DNA of 34,027 bases from Flavobacteriales bacterium. Its GTDB lineage: Bacteria > Bacteroidota > Bacteroidia > Flavobacteriales_D > Parvicellaceae. The stretch lies in the NCBI GenBank assembly GCA_018401455.1, contig JAGYKU010000029.1, forward strand, positions 1 to 34,027, given 5' to 3'. Position 1 is the first letter of the stretch. Every line of letters starts with the position of its first letter. The translations under genes were made by a program, and so were the position numbers. Shown here piece after piece: positions 8,940-16,064 of this stretch. A model generated the notes under the pieces. The model ran no database searches and was not told the origin of the DNA. It saw only the letters and a list, made by a program, of their open reading frames with translations.

Positions 8940-10311
8940 TACAAAAATTCTTAAAAATATGCCCTAAAAGATTGTCTTGTGTAATCTCTCCTGTGATGCT
9001 TCCTAGATGGTGAATTACTTGACGGATGTCCATTGCTACAAAATCGCCAGAAAGGTTATTTTCTAAACCTAGTAAAGATTTTTCCAAATCTACAGATGCG
9101 TTTTTGAGCGCTTCGTAATGTCTTGCATTCGTTACGATAATATCTCCTGTTTGCTTTTGGTTTTGATGAAATAATCTGACGATTTCTTTTTTAATAAATT
9201 CAATACTTTCACTTTGTAAAGAAGACACCAAGTGTAAATTGGAATAGTGCCCATATTCAAGTCCATAAAATCCAAGACTTTCTTTTGCAGTATCCACCTT
9301 ATTGGCAAGAAGCAATATTTCTGCAGATGTATTTAATTCTTTAACATACGTAATGGCATCATCTAAATAGTGGTGACCTATTTCGGCAATATCAAACATA
9401 TAGACGACCATTCCGGCTTTTGAAATCACTTCTTTGGCTTTTACAACTCCCATTCCTTCTATGATATCTTCTGTTTCTCTGAGGCCTGCCGTATCAATAA
9501 ACCTAAACTTGATGCCTTCAAGTAGCAATGGAACTTCAATTTTATCTCTAGTGGTTCCAGCAATGTCTGAAACAATTGCCACTTCATCATTGCTTAAAGC
9601 GTTGAGCCAAGAGGATTTACCAGCATTGGGCTTTCCTACTATGGCTACGTTTACACCACCTTTGATGGCGCTTCCTAATTGGAAAGAATCTTTGAGTCTA
9701 TTGACTTTCGAAAGTACATTTTTCACCAATTCGATAAGTTGTATCCTATCTGCAAATTCTACATCTTCTTCTGCAAAGTCTAGCTCTAATTCTACCAAAG
9801 CGGCAAATTTGATGAGTTCTTCTCTCAAAGAATGTAACTCTTTGCTAATGCCTCCTTTCATTTGTTGCATTGCCAACTTGTGTGCTCCTTCGCTTTCTGA
9901 ATGAATTAAATCCGCAATGGCTTCCGTTTGCGTTAAATCCATCTTGCCGTTGTAAAAAGCGCGCTTGCTAAATTCACCTGGTTCAGACATCCTAGCGCCA
10001 TTGTCTATCAACAGAGAAATGATTTCTTGCTGAATAAATATAGAGCCATGACATGCAATTTCCACACTTTCTTCTCCTGTAAATGAATGTGGATTTCTGA
10101 AAATGGTAACCAAAACTTCATCCAAAGTTTGGTCGTTTTTTATGATATTTCCAAAATGTATGCTGTAGCCTTTGGCGTGAAGAATCTCTTTTGAGAAAAC
10201 GCCATTCACTAATGAAATGCAATTTTCACCACTCAATCTTATTAATGCAATAGCACCTACTCCCGGAGGTGAGGAAATGGCACAAATGATATCTTGGGTT
10301 GAATTCGTCAT
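8929..10311 (-). CDS. mnmE: tRNA modification GTPase MnmE
   Basis: 460 residues from ATG 10311. The frame is open further upstream, but MTNSTQDIICAISSPPGVGA is the canonical N-terminus. MnmE with MnmG makes the 5-carboxymethylaminomethyl group on the wobble uridine of tRNAs. Visible are the N-terminal folate-binding domain (GEFSKRAF, NGKMDLTQTEAIADLI), the inserted Ras-like G domain with P-loop GKPNAGKSS (226-234), SDIAGTTRD, DTAG (273-276) and NKVD (337-340), and the C-terminal helical domain with LLGHIFKNFCIGK, whose CIGK carries the conserved catalytic Cys. It leads a minus-strand operon with the TPR/SpoIIE gene, which starts inside its stop region. Divergent to the PAS-SpoIIE gene across about 280 bp. 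Confidence 0.96.
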   Translation of the reverse strand: MTNSTQDIICAISSPPGVGAIALIRLSGENCISLVNGVFSKEILHAKGYSIHFGNIIKNDQTLDEVLVTIFRNPHSFTGEESVEIACHGSIFIQQEIISLLIDNGARMSEPGEFSKRAFYNGKMDLTQTEAIADLIHSESEGAHKLAMQQMKGGISKELHSLREELIKFAALVELELDFAEEDVEFADRIQLIELVKNVLSKVNRLKDSFQLGSAIKGGVNVAIVGKPNAGKSSWLNALSNDEVAIVSDIAGTTRDKIEVPLLLEGIKFRFIDTAGLRETEDIIEGMGVVKAKEVISKAGMVVYMFDIAEIGHHYLDDAITYVKELNTSAEILLLANKVDTAKESLGFYGLEYGHYSNLHLVSSLQSESIEFIKKEIVRLFHQNQKQTGDIIVTNARHYEALKNASVDLEKSLLGLENNLSGDFVAMDIRQVIHHLGSITGEITQDNLLGHIFKNFCIGK

Positions 10312-10452
10312 AATTCTAATTGAATGCGAAGGTAAAATATATGAACGAAAAATAGGCTTTTTTGTAAGGAAAACATTGTTCAATAATGAAGTTCCCAAAA
10401 ATGAAAAACGTATTTTTTTAGTTTTTTATATTCAAGCTATCGAAATTCCTTT

Positions 10453-10460
10453 TACATTTG
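10453..10460 (+). promoter_or_regulatory. Bacteroidota -7 element (TACATTTG)
   Basis: TACATTTG matches TAnnTTTG exactly, but no TTTG lies about 19 bp upstream, so this is a half-supported promoter. It would start RNA near 10466, about 130 bp before the PAS-SpoIIE start and directly at the small frame beginning 10469. Confidence 0.3.
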
Positions 10461-10468
10461 TACTCGAG

Positions 10469-10540
10469 ATGAACAACAAAAATTCTATATCAAGGACATA
10501 TTGCTTTAAGGGCTATTATATGTGGTGCATTATTAAGTAA
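10469..10540 (+). CDS. Possible 23-residue leader peptide
   Basis: An ATG frame a few bases after the -7 element encodes 23 residues ending CFKGYYMWCIIK. It is basic, has two cysteines and no recognised family. It lies in the 284-bp mnmE/PAS-SpoIIE intergenic region, where I see no other feature besides the -7 element. It could be a leader peptide for the phosphatase gene, or chance in AT-rich DNA. Conservation of the peptide in relatives would decide. Confidence 0.15.
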   Translation: MNNKNSISRTYCFKGYYMWCIIK

Positions 10541-10595
10541 TTAATAACACCCCAAAATTCCCATTCCTTTTTATCTCACTTTTCATTTTTTAGTC

Positions 10596-11747
10596 ATGAA
10601 CAATATTAAAGCAATACTTGAACAAATCAATAATATCGTATTAATCGTAAGCCCAAAAGGGTCAGTGGCATACGTAAGTCCTTCTGTGAAAAATATTCTT
10701 GGGTATAACCCAGATGAATTATTGGGGGAAAATTGGTGGTCCAAAACTACAATTCCTGCTGAGTTTGAAACGATCAAAGGTAAAGTGCTGAATCATTTAG
10801 ATAATTCATTGCATTTTGGAGGGATTCAATCCGAAAGAATTGTACTCACTTCTTATGGTGCAGAAAAATGGTTTTTGTGGAATACCTCTCAAACACCTGA
10901 TGGAAATATTTTATCGATTGGTACAGATATCACGGACAAGAAGAAAACGGAATTGGCTATTGAACAAAAAAACCTCGCCATTCAGGAAAAGAATGAGGAA
11001 TTGAATGATAGTTTGAATTATGCCAAGAGTCTTCAAGATGTGATTTTGCCTTTGGAAGAAGATTATAAAAATGGTTTTGCAGACGCGTTTGTTTTATACC
11101 AACCCAAAGATGTTGTAAGTGGCGATTTTCATTGGTATTACGAAACCGATGAAGTGATTACGATAGCGGCAGTAGATTGCACGGGTCACGGAGTTCCTGG
11201 CGCTTTGATGTCTGTGGTGGGGAATTCGCTTTTGAGAAATATTGTGATTAGGGAGAAAATATATAGCCCTGAAAAAGTCTTGCAAAGATTAGATGAAGAT
11301 TTGATTTTTGCCATGTCGAAGGGAGGAAATATTGCTGCTAGAGATGGAATGGATTTGTCTTTTGTTACGATTTACAAAAACAAAAACGAATTTCATATTG
11401 CCAGTGCGTTTCGACCTGTGTTGATACTGCAAAATGGTGAGCTTAATGAAATATTAGGCTCAAGATTTCCTATAGGTTTTTATGATGATAGTAGAAAACA
11501 TTTTGATTTAAAAGTAATTCCATTCAAAACTGGAGATAGAGTTTATTTATTTTCTGATGGTTATACCGATCAATTTGGAGGACCTAGAAATCGAAAATTA
11601 CAAAAGTCACAACTCAAAGAAATGTTGATTCAATCTAATGAAATGACATTGTCCGAACAGAAAGATTTTTTGTTATACAATTTTCAAAACTGGAAACAAA
11701 ACGAACCTCAAACAGATGATGTATTGTTGATGGGATTGGAAATGTAG
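10596..11747 (+). CDS. PAS domain-SpoIIE (PP2C) serine phosphatase
   Basis: 383 residues, soluble. Residues 1-115 form a PAS domain (VSPKGSVAYVSPSVKNILGY, ELLGENWW, then the PAC-like DGNILSIGTDITDKK). A coiled coil follows at 112-140, then the linker NYAKSLQDVILP (141-152), and a SpoIIE domain with GDFHW (176-180), DCTGHGVPGA (194-203), DGMD (250-253), SDGYTDQFGG (320-329) and TDD (373-375). All metal aspartates are present, so it should be active. One deviation: the usual GANN segment is SAFRP. The PAS domain would take a small-molecule, redox or protein signal and switch the phosphatase through the helical linker (inference from the family). No STAS antagonist or HATPase kinase gene is adjacent. 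Convergent with the methyltransferase 22 bp downstream. Confidence 0.9.
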   Translation: MNNIKAILEQINNIVLIVSPKGSVAYVSPSVKNILGYNPDELLGENWWSKTTIPAEFETIKGKVLNHLDNSLHFGGIQSERIVLTSYGAEKWFLWNTSQTPDGNILSIGTDITDKKKTELAIEQKNLAIQEKNEELNDSLNYAKSLQDVILPLEEDYKNGFADAFVLYQPKDVVSGDFHWYYETDEVITIAAVDCTGHGVPGALMSVVGNSLLRNIVIREKIYSPEKVLQRLDEDLIFAMSKGGNIAARDGMDLSFVTIYKNKNEFHIASAFRPVLILQNGELNEILGSRFPIGFYDDSRKHFDLKVIPFKTGDRVYLFSDGYTDQFGGPRNRKLQKSQLKEMLIQSNEMTLSEQKDFLLYNFQNWKQNEPQTDDVLLMGLEM

Positions 11748-11768
11748 TTTTAACTGAGATAAAATTAG

Positions 11769-12413
11769 TTAAGAAATTTTCCTTGCTATCATCAATCCAT
11801 CTCTTATGGGTAAAAGCACATTTTCGAAACGTTGGTCATTTTGCACCAATTGATTGAATTGTTGTAAAATTTGAGTGTCCAAATCTTTTTCGTTGGCTTC
11901 GAATGCTACTTTTCCACTCCAAAGTACATTATCGGCAATGATGTATCCGCCAACATTTAGTTTGGGATACACTTTTTCAAAATAGTTGATGTAATTGTTT
12001 TTGTCTGCATCTATAAAAACCAAATCCAATTGTTCTTCTATGGCATCGATAATTTCAAGAGCATCCCCTACTTTTTGGTGTATCTGATGACTGTACTTTG
12101 ATTTTTCGAAAAAACCTTTCGCAAAAGCAACGATTTCAGGGTCAATTTCTATAGTGATGAGTTGACCCTCTTTTTGAAGTCCTTCTGCCAAGCACAAAGC
12201 ACTGTATCCTGTGTAAGTTCCTATTTCTAAAATATTTTTAGGACGAATCATATTACTCAACATACTGAGTGTTCTCCCTTGCAAATGACCAGAAAGCATT
12301 CGAGGTTGCAAAACTTTAATGTAAGTTTCTCTATTGAGTTGGTTCAAAAGGGCATCTTCTGGCGAAGTGTGTGCTTCTGAATATTCATCTATTTCTTGTG
12401 GTAAAAAGTTCAT
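11769..12413 (-). CDS. COG4122 class I SAM-dependent O-methyltransferase
   Basis: 214 residues, full length for the caffeoyl-CoA O-methyltransferase-like family. The SAM-binding motif I is EIGTYTGYSA (63-72), the acidic end of strand 2 is IEIDPE, motif IV is FIDADK (133-138), and DNVLWSG (161-167) follows. D135, D161 and N162 fit the divalent-metal ligands known in this family. Bacterial members include TrmR (YrrM), which methylates 5-hydroxyuridine at the tRNA wobble position, while others act on small catechols. Without a co-conserved partner I cannot choose, though the nearby mnmE makes a tRNA role tempting. Start ATG 12413 gives the usual N-terminus. About 150 bp of AT-rich DNA separates it from the next, divergent gene. 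Confidence 0.85.
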   Translation of the reverse strand: MNFLPQEIDEYSEAHTSPEDALLNQLNRETYIKVLQPRMLSGHLQGRTLSMLSNMIRPKNILEIGTYTGYSALCLAEGLQKEGQLITIEIDPEIVAFAKGFFEKSKYSHQIHQKVGDALEIIDAIEEQLDLVFIDADKNNYINYFEKVYPKLNVGGYIIADNVLWSGKVAFEANEKDLDTQILQQFNQLVQNDQRFENVLLPIRDGLMIARKIS

Positions 12414-12519
12414 TTTTCAAAAAATGTGTTTAGTTTGTTTCTAACTTTTTTATATTCAAATGGTTGAAAATACTAAAAAGATTTTGCTAATGATATAATT
12501 TATAAATTTGAATAAAAAG

Positions 12520-12550
12520 TTTCTCATAATCGTGCAATTTACTATTTTTG
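12520..12550 (+). promoter_or_regulatory. Bacteroidota-type promoter for the small membrane gene and GH3
   Basis: TTTC at 12520-12523 (one off TTTG), 19-bp spacer, then TATTTTTG at 12543-12550, an exact TAnnTTTG. Predicted start near 12557, giving a leader of about 10 bases before ATG 12567. Confidence 0.5.
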
Positions 12551-12566
12551 TATAAAATTGAGTACA

Positions 12567-12665
12567 ATGGCAGATAAAAATTTTCACGAGAGTACAGCAG
12601 GAATAGGTTACATTTATGTAGGAATCGTTCTTATTATTGTATTTGGTTTGGTTATTTTCGGATAG
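12567..12665 (+). CDS. 32-residue single-span membrane peptide
   Basis: ATG 12567 to TAG 12665 encodes 32 residues: a short charged head (MADKNFHESTAG), then one continuous hydrophobic helix (about residues 14-31, rich in Ile, Val and Gly) that runs to the stop. It has its own good promoter 17 bp upstream and sits 31 bp before the GH3 gene, so it is probably co-transcribed with it. No family recognised. Small single-span peptides like this often modulate a larger membrane complex, but nothing in the sequence identifies a partner. Confidence 0.55.
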   Translation: MADKNFHESTAGIGYIYVGIVLIIVFGLVIFG

Positions 12666-12696
12666 AAATTAATCTCATTTAAAATATTTTAGTCCT

Positions 12697-14217
12697 ATGG
12701 GAGCACCTTTTAACTCCATTTTTTCATGGTTAATAAAAAAGCGTGTACACCAAATTGATTTGTTCAAAAAACATCCTGTAGAAGTTCAAAACGAACTTTT
12801 TTTTCAATTGATTGCTTCTGGTAAAAACACAGAATTTGGAATTAAGCACCAATTTTCTGCTATCAAAAGTATCAACGATTTCAAAAAATCTGTACCGCTT
12901 CAAACTTATGATGATTTGTTTCCTTACATTGAGAGAATCAAATCGGGAGAACAAAATTTGCTTTGGAATACAGAGATTATTTGGTTTGCCAAATCTTCTG
13001 GGACAACCAACCAGAGGAGTAAAATGATTCCCGTGAGTAAAGAATCTCTTCAGGAATGTCATTACAAAGGAGGAAAAGATTTGTTGGGTTTGTATTATGC
13101 CAATCATCCTCAAACCAAATTATTTACTGGCAAGCATCTTATAGTTGGCGGTTCCTCAGAAATTAATTATTTCAATCAAAAATCCTATTTCGGAGATCTT
13201 TCTGCCATCATCGTGAAGAATTTACCTTGGTGGTGTGAATGGAGAAGAACGCCTAGCAAAGAAATTGCTCTGATGGATCAATGGGAAGAAAAATTGAATT
13301 TGATGGCGCAAGAAACGGTCAAAGATGACGTGCGAATTTTGGCTGGCGTACCTTCTTGGTCATTGGTGTTGCTAAAAAAAATATTGGAAAATCAAAAGAC
13401 AGACAACATTCTCGATGTGTGGCCTAATTTGGAATTGTATATGCACGGTGGAGTGAATTTTGAGCCTTACAGAAATCAATTTGAGCAAATCATCAAAAGT
13501 CCCAATATGAATTATGTGCAAACTTACAATGCCAGCGAAGGCTTTTTTGGAATTCAAGATTTGGTGAAAAGTGATGACATGCTTTTGATGTTGGATTATG
13601 GTATTTTTTATGAATTTATTCCTTTAGAAGAAATAGCACAAAAAAACCCACAAACTATCGGTTTGAATGAGGTAGAAATAGGAAAAGTATATGCCATTGT
13701 AATCACAACAAATGCCGGACTTTGGCGTTATCAATTGGGCGATACGGTTTCGTTTACCACTTTGTTTCCTCATAGAATAAAAGTAGTAGGTAGAACGGCT
13801 CAATATCTCAATGTGTTTGGAGAAGAATTGATGATCGACAATGTAGAAAAGGCAATTTCGCTTACTTGTACCTCTTTAAATTGCACAATTTCTGATTATA
13901 CAGTTTGTCCGGTTTTTATGACACAAACCAAAAACGGAGCGCATGAATGGCTGATTGAGTTTTCTTCTGAACCCAAAGATTTAACTTTTTTTGCGGATGT
14001 TTTGGACGAAAATTTAAAAAATTTGAATAGTGATTACAGTGCTAAACGAACAAATGACTTATCTTTACAAAAACCAATCATCAGAAACTTAAAAACTGGC
14101 ACATTCTATGAATGGCTAAAACAAAAATCAAAACTTGGAGGTCAAAACAAAATACCCAGATTACAGAACACTAGAAATTTTGCAGAAGAAATTCTTGCTA
14201 TTGACGCTACTCTTTAG
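12697..14217 (+). CDS. GH3 family acyl-acid amido synthetase-like protein
   Basis: 506 residues, normal for the family first named from plant auxin-responsive GH3 enzymes, which adenylate an acyl acid and join it to an amino acid. Adenylate-forming motifs are present: the P-loop-like SSGTTNQRSKMIPVS (100-114), YNASEG (277-282) and WRYQLGDT (343-350), followed by KVVGRTAQYLNVFGEEL, which begins the mobile C-terminal domain. PFNSIFSWLIKKR at the N-terminus is the usual start, so ATG 12697 is secure. It is soluble. The substrate in bacteria is not established in general. It is preceded by a tiny membrane peptide, and its 3' end overlaps the start of a secreted protein gene by about 38 bases, so the three genes probably form one operon. 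Confidence 0.9.
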   Translation: MGAPFNSIFSWLIKKRVHQIDLFKKHPVEVQNELFFQLIASGKNTEFGIKHQFSAIKSINDFKKSVPLQTYDDLFPYIERIKSGEQNLLWNTEIIWFAKSSGTTNQRSKMIPVSKESLQECHYKGGKDLLGLYYANHPQTKLFTGKHLIVGGSSEINYFNQKSYFGDLSAIIVKNLPWWCEWRRTPSKEIALMDQWEEKLNLMAQETVKDDVRILAGVPSWSLVLLKKILENQKTDNILDVWPNLELYMHGGVNFEPYRNQFEQIIKSPNMNYVQTYNASEGFFGIQDLVKSDDMLLMLDYGIFYEFIPLEEIAQKNPQTIGLNEVEIGKVYAIVITTNAGLWRYQLGDTVSFTTLFPHRIKVVGRTAQYLNVFGEELMIDNVEKAISLTCTSLNCTISDYTVCPVFMTQTKNGAHEWLIEFSSEPKDLTFFADVLDENLKNLNSDYSAKRTNDLSLQKPIIRNLKTGTFYEWLKQKSKLGGQNKIPRLQNTRNFAEEILAIDATL

Positions 14218-14947
14218 TTTCTTTTCATATTCTTTTGCTCAAGATTGTGGTTTTATGGGCGCAGATATTCAAGGGAATTCTTATTACAAAACGAGTAGTG
14301 AAGTCATAAAATTTGACGACAAGGGAGTTGAAATGTTTCGTTTTAGTAATAAACTAATCGGAGATCTTTCCTACGTAGATGTGACTCAACCTTTAAGACC
14401 TTTGCTTTTCTACAAAGACATGCAAAAATTGGTAATTACTGACAATACATTGAGTCAGCAAAATTATAATATCATTTCCTTTGATGAATTGGGAATGTAC
14501 CAAATCACTTGTGTAGCAGGAAGTAAAATGGACAATGGATTTTGGGTTTATGATCAAGAATTGTTTCAAATTGTGAAACTCGACAAACAACTACAACAAG
14601 AAATTAGCACTGGAAATCTCAAACAAATTTTAGAAATTGAATCTTTCGAACCTATCAAAATGATTGAAATGAATGGGTTTTTATACGTTCAATGTAAAAA
14701 TATTGGAATTTTAGTTTTTGATATTTATGGAACCTACTACAAAACAATTCCACTACCCGATATTGATGTTTGGAACATCAGCAACAATATACTTTTCTAT
14801 ACCGAAAATGGCAGTGCATTCGGATATCATTTGACCACTATAGAAATTTCTAAAATTCTAGATTTTGAAAATCAAACACCCATTTGGTTAGATAAAGATA
14901 AAATTTGGTTTTGTGAGAATGATAAAGTAATTACTAAAAAATATTAG
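14180..14947 (+). CDS. Secreted protein of unknown function, coupled to GH3
   Basis: The open frame begins further up, but TTG 14180 gives a textbook signal peptide (QKKFLLLTLLFSFFSYSFAQ) with cleavage before DCGF, leaving about 235 mature residues. No ATG is available before the signal. The mature part consists of short repeated beta-strand units with aromatic or acidic turns (ISFDELGMYQITCV, GFWVYDQELFQIVKLD, GFLYVQCKNIGILVFDIYG, NISNNILFYTENGSAF), the look of an irregular beta-propeller, though I do not see a named repeat. It overlaps the GH3 gene's end by 38 bases, implying translational coupling. It may bind or sense a surface ligand; that is a guess. Convergent with pyrD, 15 bp apart. 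Confidence 0.7.
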   Translation: MQKKFLLLTLLFSFFSYSFAQDCGFMGADIQGNSYYKTSSEVIKFDDKGVEMFRFSNKLIGDLSYVDVTQPLRPLLFYKDMQKLVITDNTLSQQNYNIISFDELGMYQITCVAGSKMDNGFWVYDQELFQIVKLDKQLQQEISTGNLKQILEIESFEPIKMIEMNGFLYVQCKNIGILVFDIYGTYYKTIPLPDIDVWNISNNILFYTENGSAFGYHLTTIEISKILDFENQTPIWLDKDKIWFCENDKVITKKY

Positions 14948-14962
14948 ACCAACTTCCGAAAA

Positions 14963-15994
14963 TTAATTTTCTAAAATGGCCTCATTAATGGCTTTTACCA
15001 ATTTAGGTCCTTCATAAATAAAACCAGTATAAATCTGAACCAAGTCTGCCCCTGCTTGGATTTTTTCAATAGCATCTGCTGCAGAATGAATACCTCCAAC
15101 CCCAATTATTGGAAAGGCTTTGTTGCTTTTGGTTGCTAAATAACGAATTACTTCAGTACTTCTTTCTTTAAGTGGAAGACCACTCAATCCACCATTTCCA
15201 ATCGCTTCTACTTCCTCTTTTGATGTGGTAAGGTTTTCTCGAGAAGTTGTAGTGTTGGTAGCAATAATACCATCAATTTGAGTTGCGGCTACTAATTCAA
15301 TTATTTCATCCAATTGCGGTTCGTTGAGGTCAGGAGCAATTTTAAGTAAGATAGGTCTCTGAACACTTTTTTGAGCATTGATACTTTTGAGTTTTAGAAG
15401 CAATTCAGAAAGAAAATCTGTGTCTTGAAGTTTGGTTAAGTTTTTTACGTTTGGACAACTCACATTCACTACAAAATAGTCCACAACATCGTGAAGTGCT
15501 TCAAAATTATAGATGTAATCTGCCAATGCATCTTCATTGGGAGTTGCTGTATTTTTACCAATATTACCTCCGATGATAAGTTTTGTTTTTTTGTTTTTGA
15601 GATTTTGAGCGATAGCATCTGCACCAAGATTATTAAAGCCCATTCTATTAATAAGAGCACTGTCTCTTTTAAGTCTAAACAATCTTTTTTTTGGATTTCC
15701 TACTTGAGGTTTGGGAGTAGCTGTTCCCACTTCTAGAAATCCAAAACCATAGTTTTCCAATTCATTATATAGGACAGCGTTTTTATCAAAACCAGCAGCA
15801 ATACCAACAGGATTTTTGAATGTAAGTCCGAAAAGAGTACGTTCTAATCTTTTATCTTCAACCGAAAACATTTTTTTGTTGAGAGCACCGATTCCAGGTA
15901 ACGCATTCATAAGTTTAATCATTCTAAAAACAAAATGATGCACTTTTTCAGGGTCAAAAAGGAATAATATAGGTCGGATGAAGAGTTTGTACAT
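14963..15994 (-). CDS. pyrD: Quinone-dependent (class 2-like) dihydroorotate dehydrogenase
   Basis: 343 residues from ATG 15994. It oxidises dihydroorotate to orotate in pyrimidine synthesis. The N-terminal helical extension ([20 protein letters not shown]) is the membrane-facing quinone tunnel of class 2 enzymes. FMN and substrate motifs follow: [12 protein letters not shown] (61-72), [36 protein letters not shown], and [11 protein letters not shown] near the end. Oddity: the catalytic loop reads NVSCPNV (177-183), with Cys180 where the class 2 enzymes I know have Ser (NxSSPNT); Cys is the class 1 base. A promoter with TATCTTTG ends 10 bases before this ATG, so the mRNA leader is only a few bases long and an earlier TTG at 16006 is ruled out. 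Confidence 0.93.
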   Translation of the reverse strand: MYKLFIRPILFLFDPEKVHHFVFRMIKLMNALPGIGALNKKMFSVEDKRLERTLFGLTFKNPVGIAAGFDKNAVLYNELENYGFGFLEVGTATPKPQVGNPKKRLFRLKRDSALINRMGFNNLGADAIAQNLKNKKTKLIIGGNIGKNTATPNEDALADYIYNFEALHDVVDYFVVNVSCPNVKNLTKLQDTDFLSELLLKLKSINAQKSVQRPILLKIAPDLNEPQLDEIIELVAATQIDGIIATNTTTSRENLTTSKEEVEAIGNGGLSGLPLKERSTEVIRYLATKSNKAFPIIGVGGIHSAADAIEKIQAGADLVQIYTGFIYEGPKLVKAINEAILEN

Positions 15995-16003
15995 ATTGAG
16001 GTA

Positions 16004-16034
16004 CAAAGATAAATTGAATATTCAATATCTCAAG
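16004..16034 (-). promoter_or_regulatory. pyrD promoter with palindrome in the spacer
   Basis: Read on the minus strand: CTTG (16034-16031), exactly 19 bp, TATCTTTG (16011-16004), an excellent match to the Bacteroidota consensus. The spacer contains the perfect 14-bp palindrome ATTGAATATTCAAT (16013-16026), a good shape and place for an operator. Confidence 0.6.
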
Positions 16035-16064
16035 CTAAAAGGTGTTAGATTTTAAGACTTAAAT

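Noticed and set aside
10312..10398. Longer MnmE N-terminus using the open frame to 10398
   Set aside because: The extra 29 residues have no family similarity. ATG 10311 gives the canonical MnmE start.
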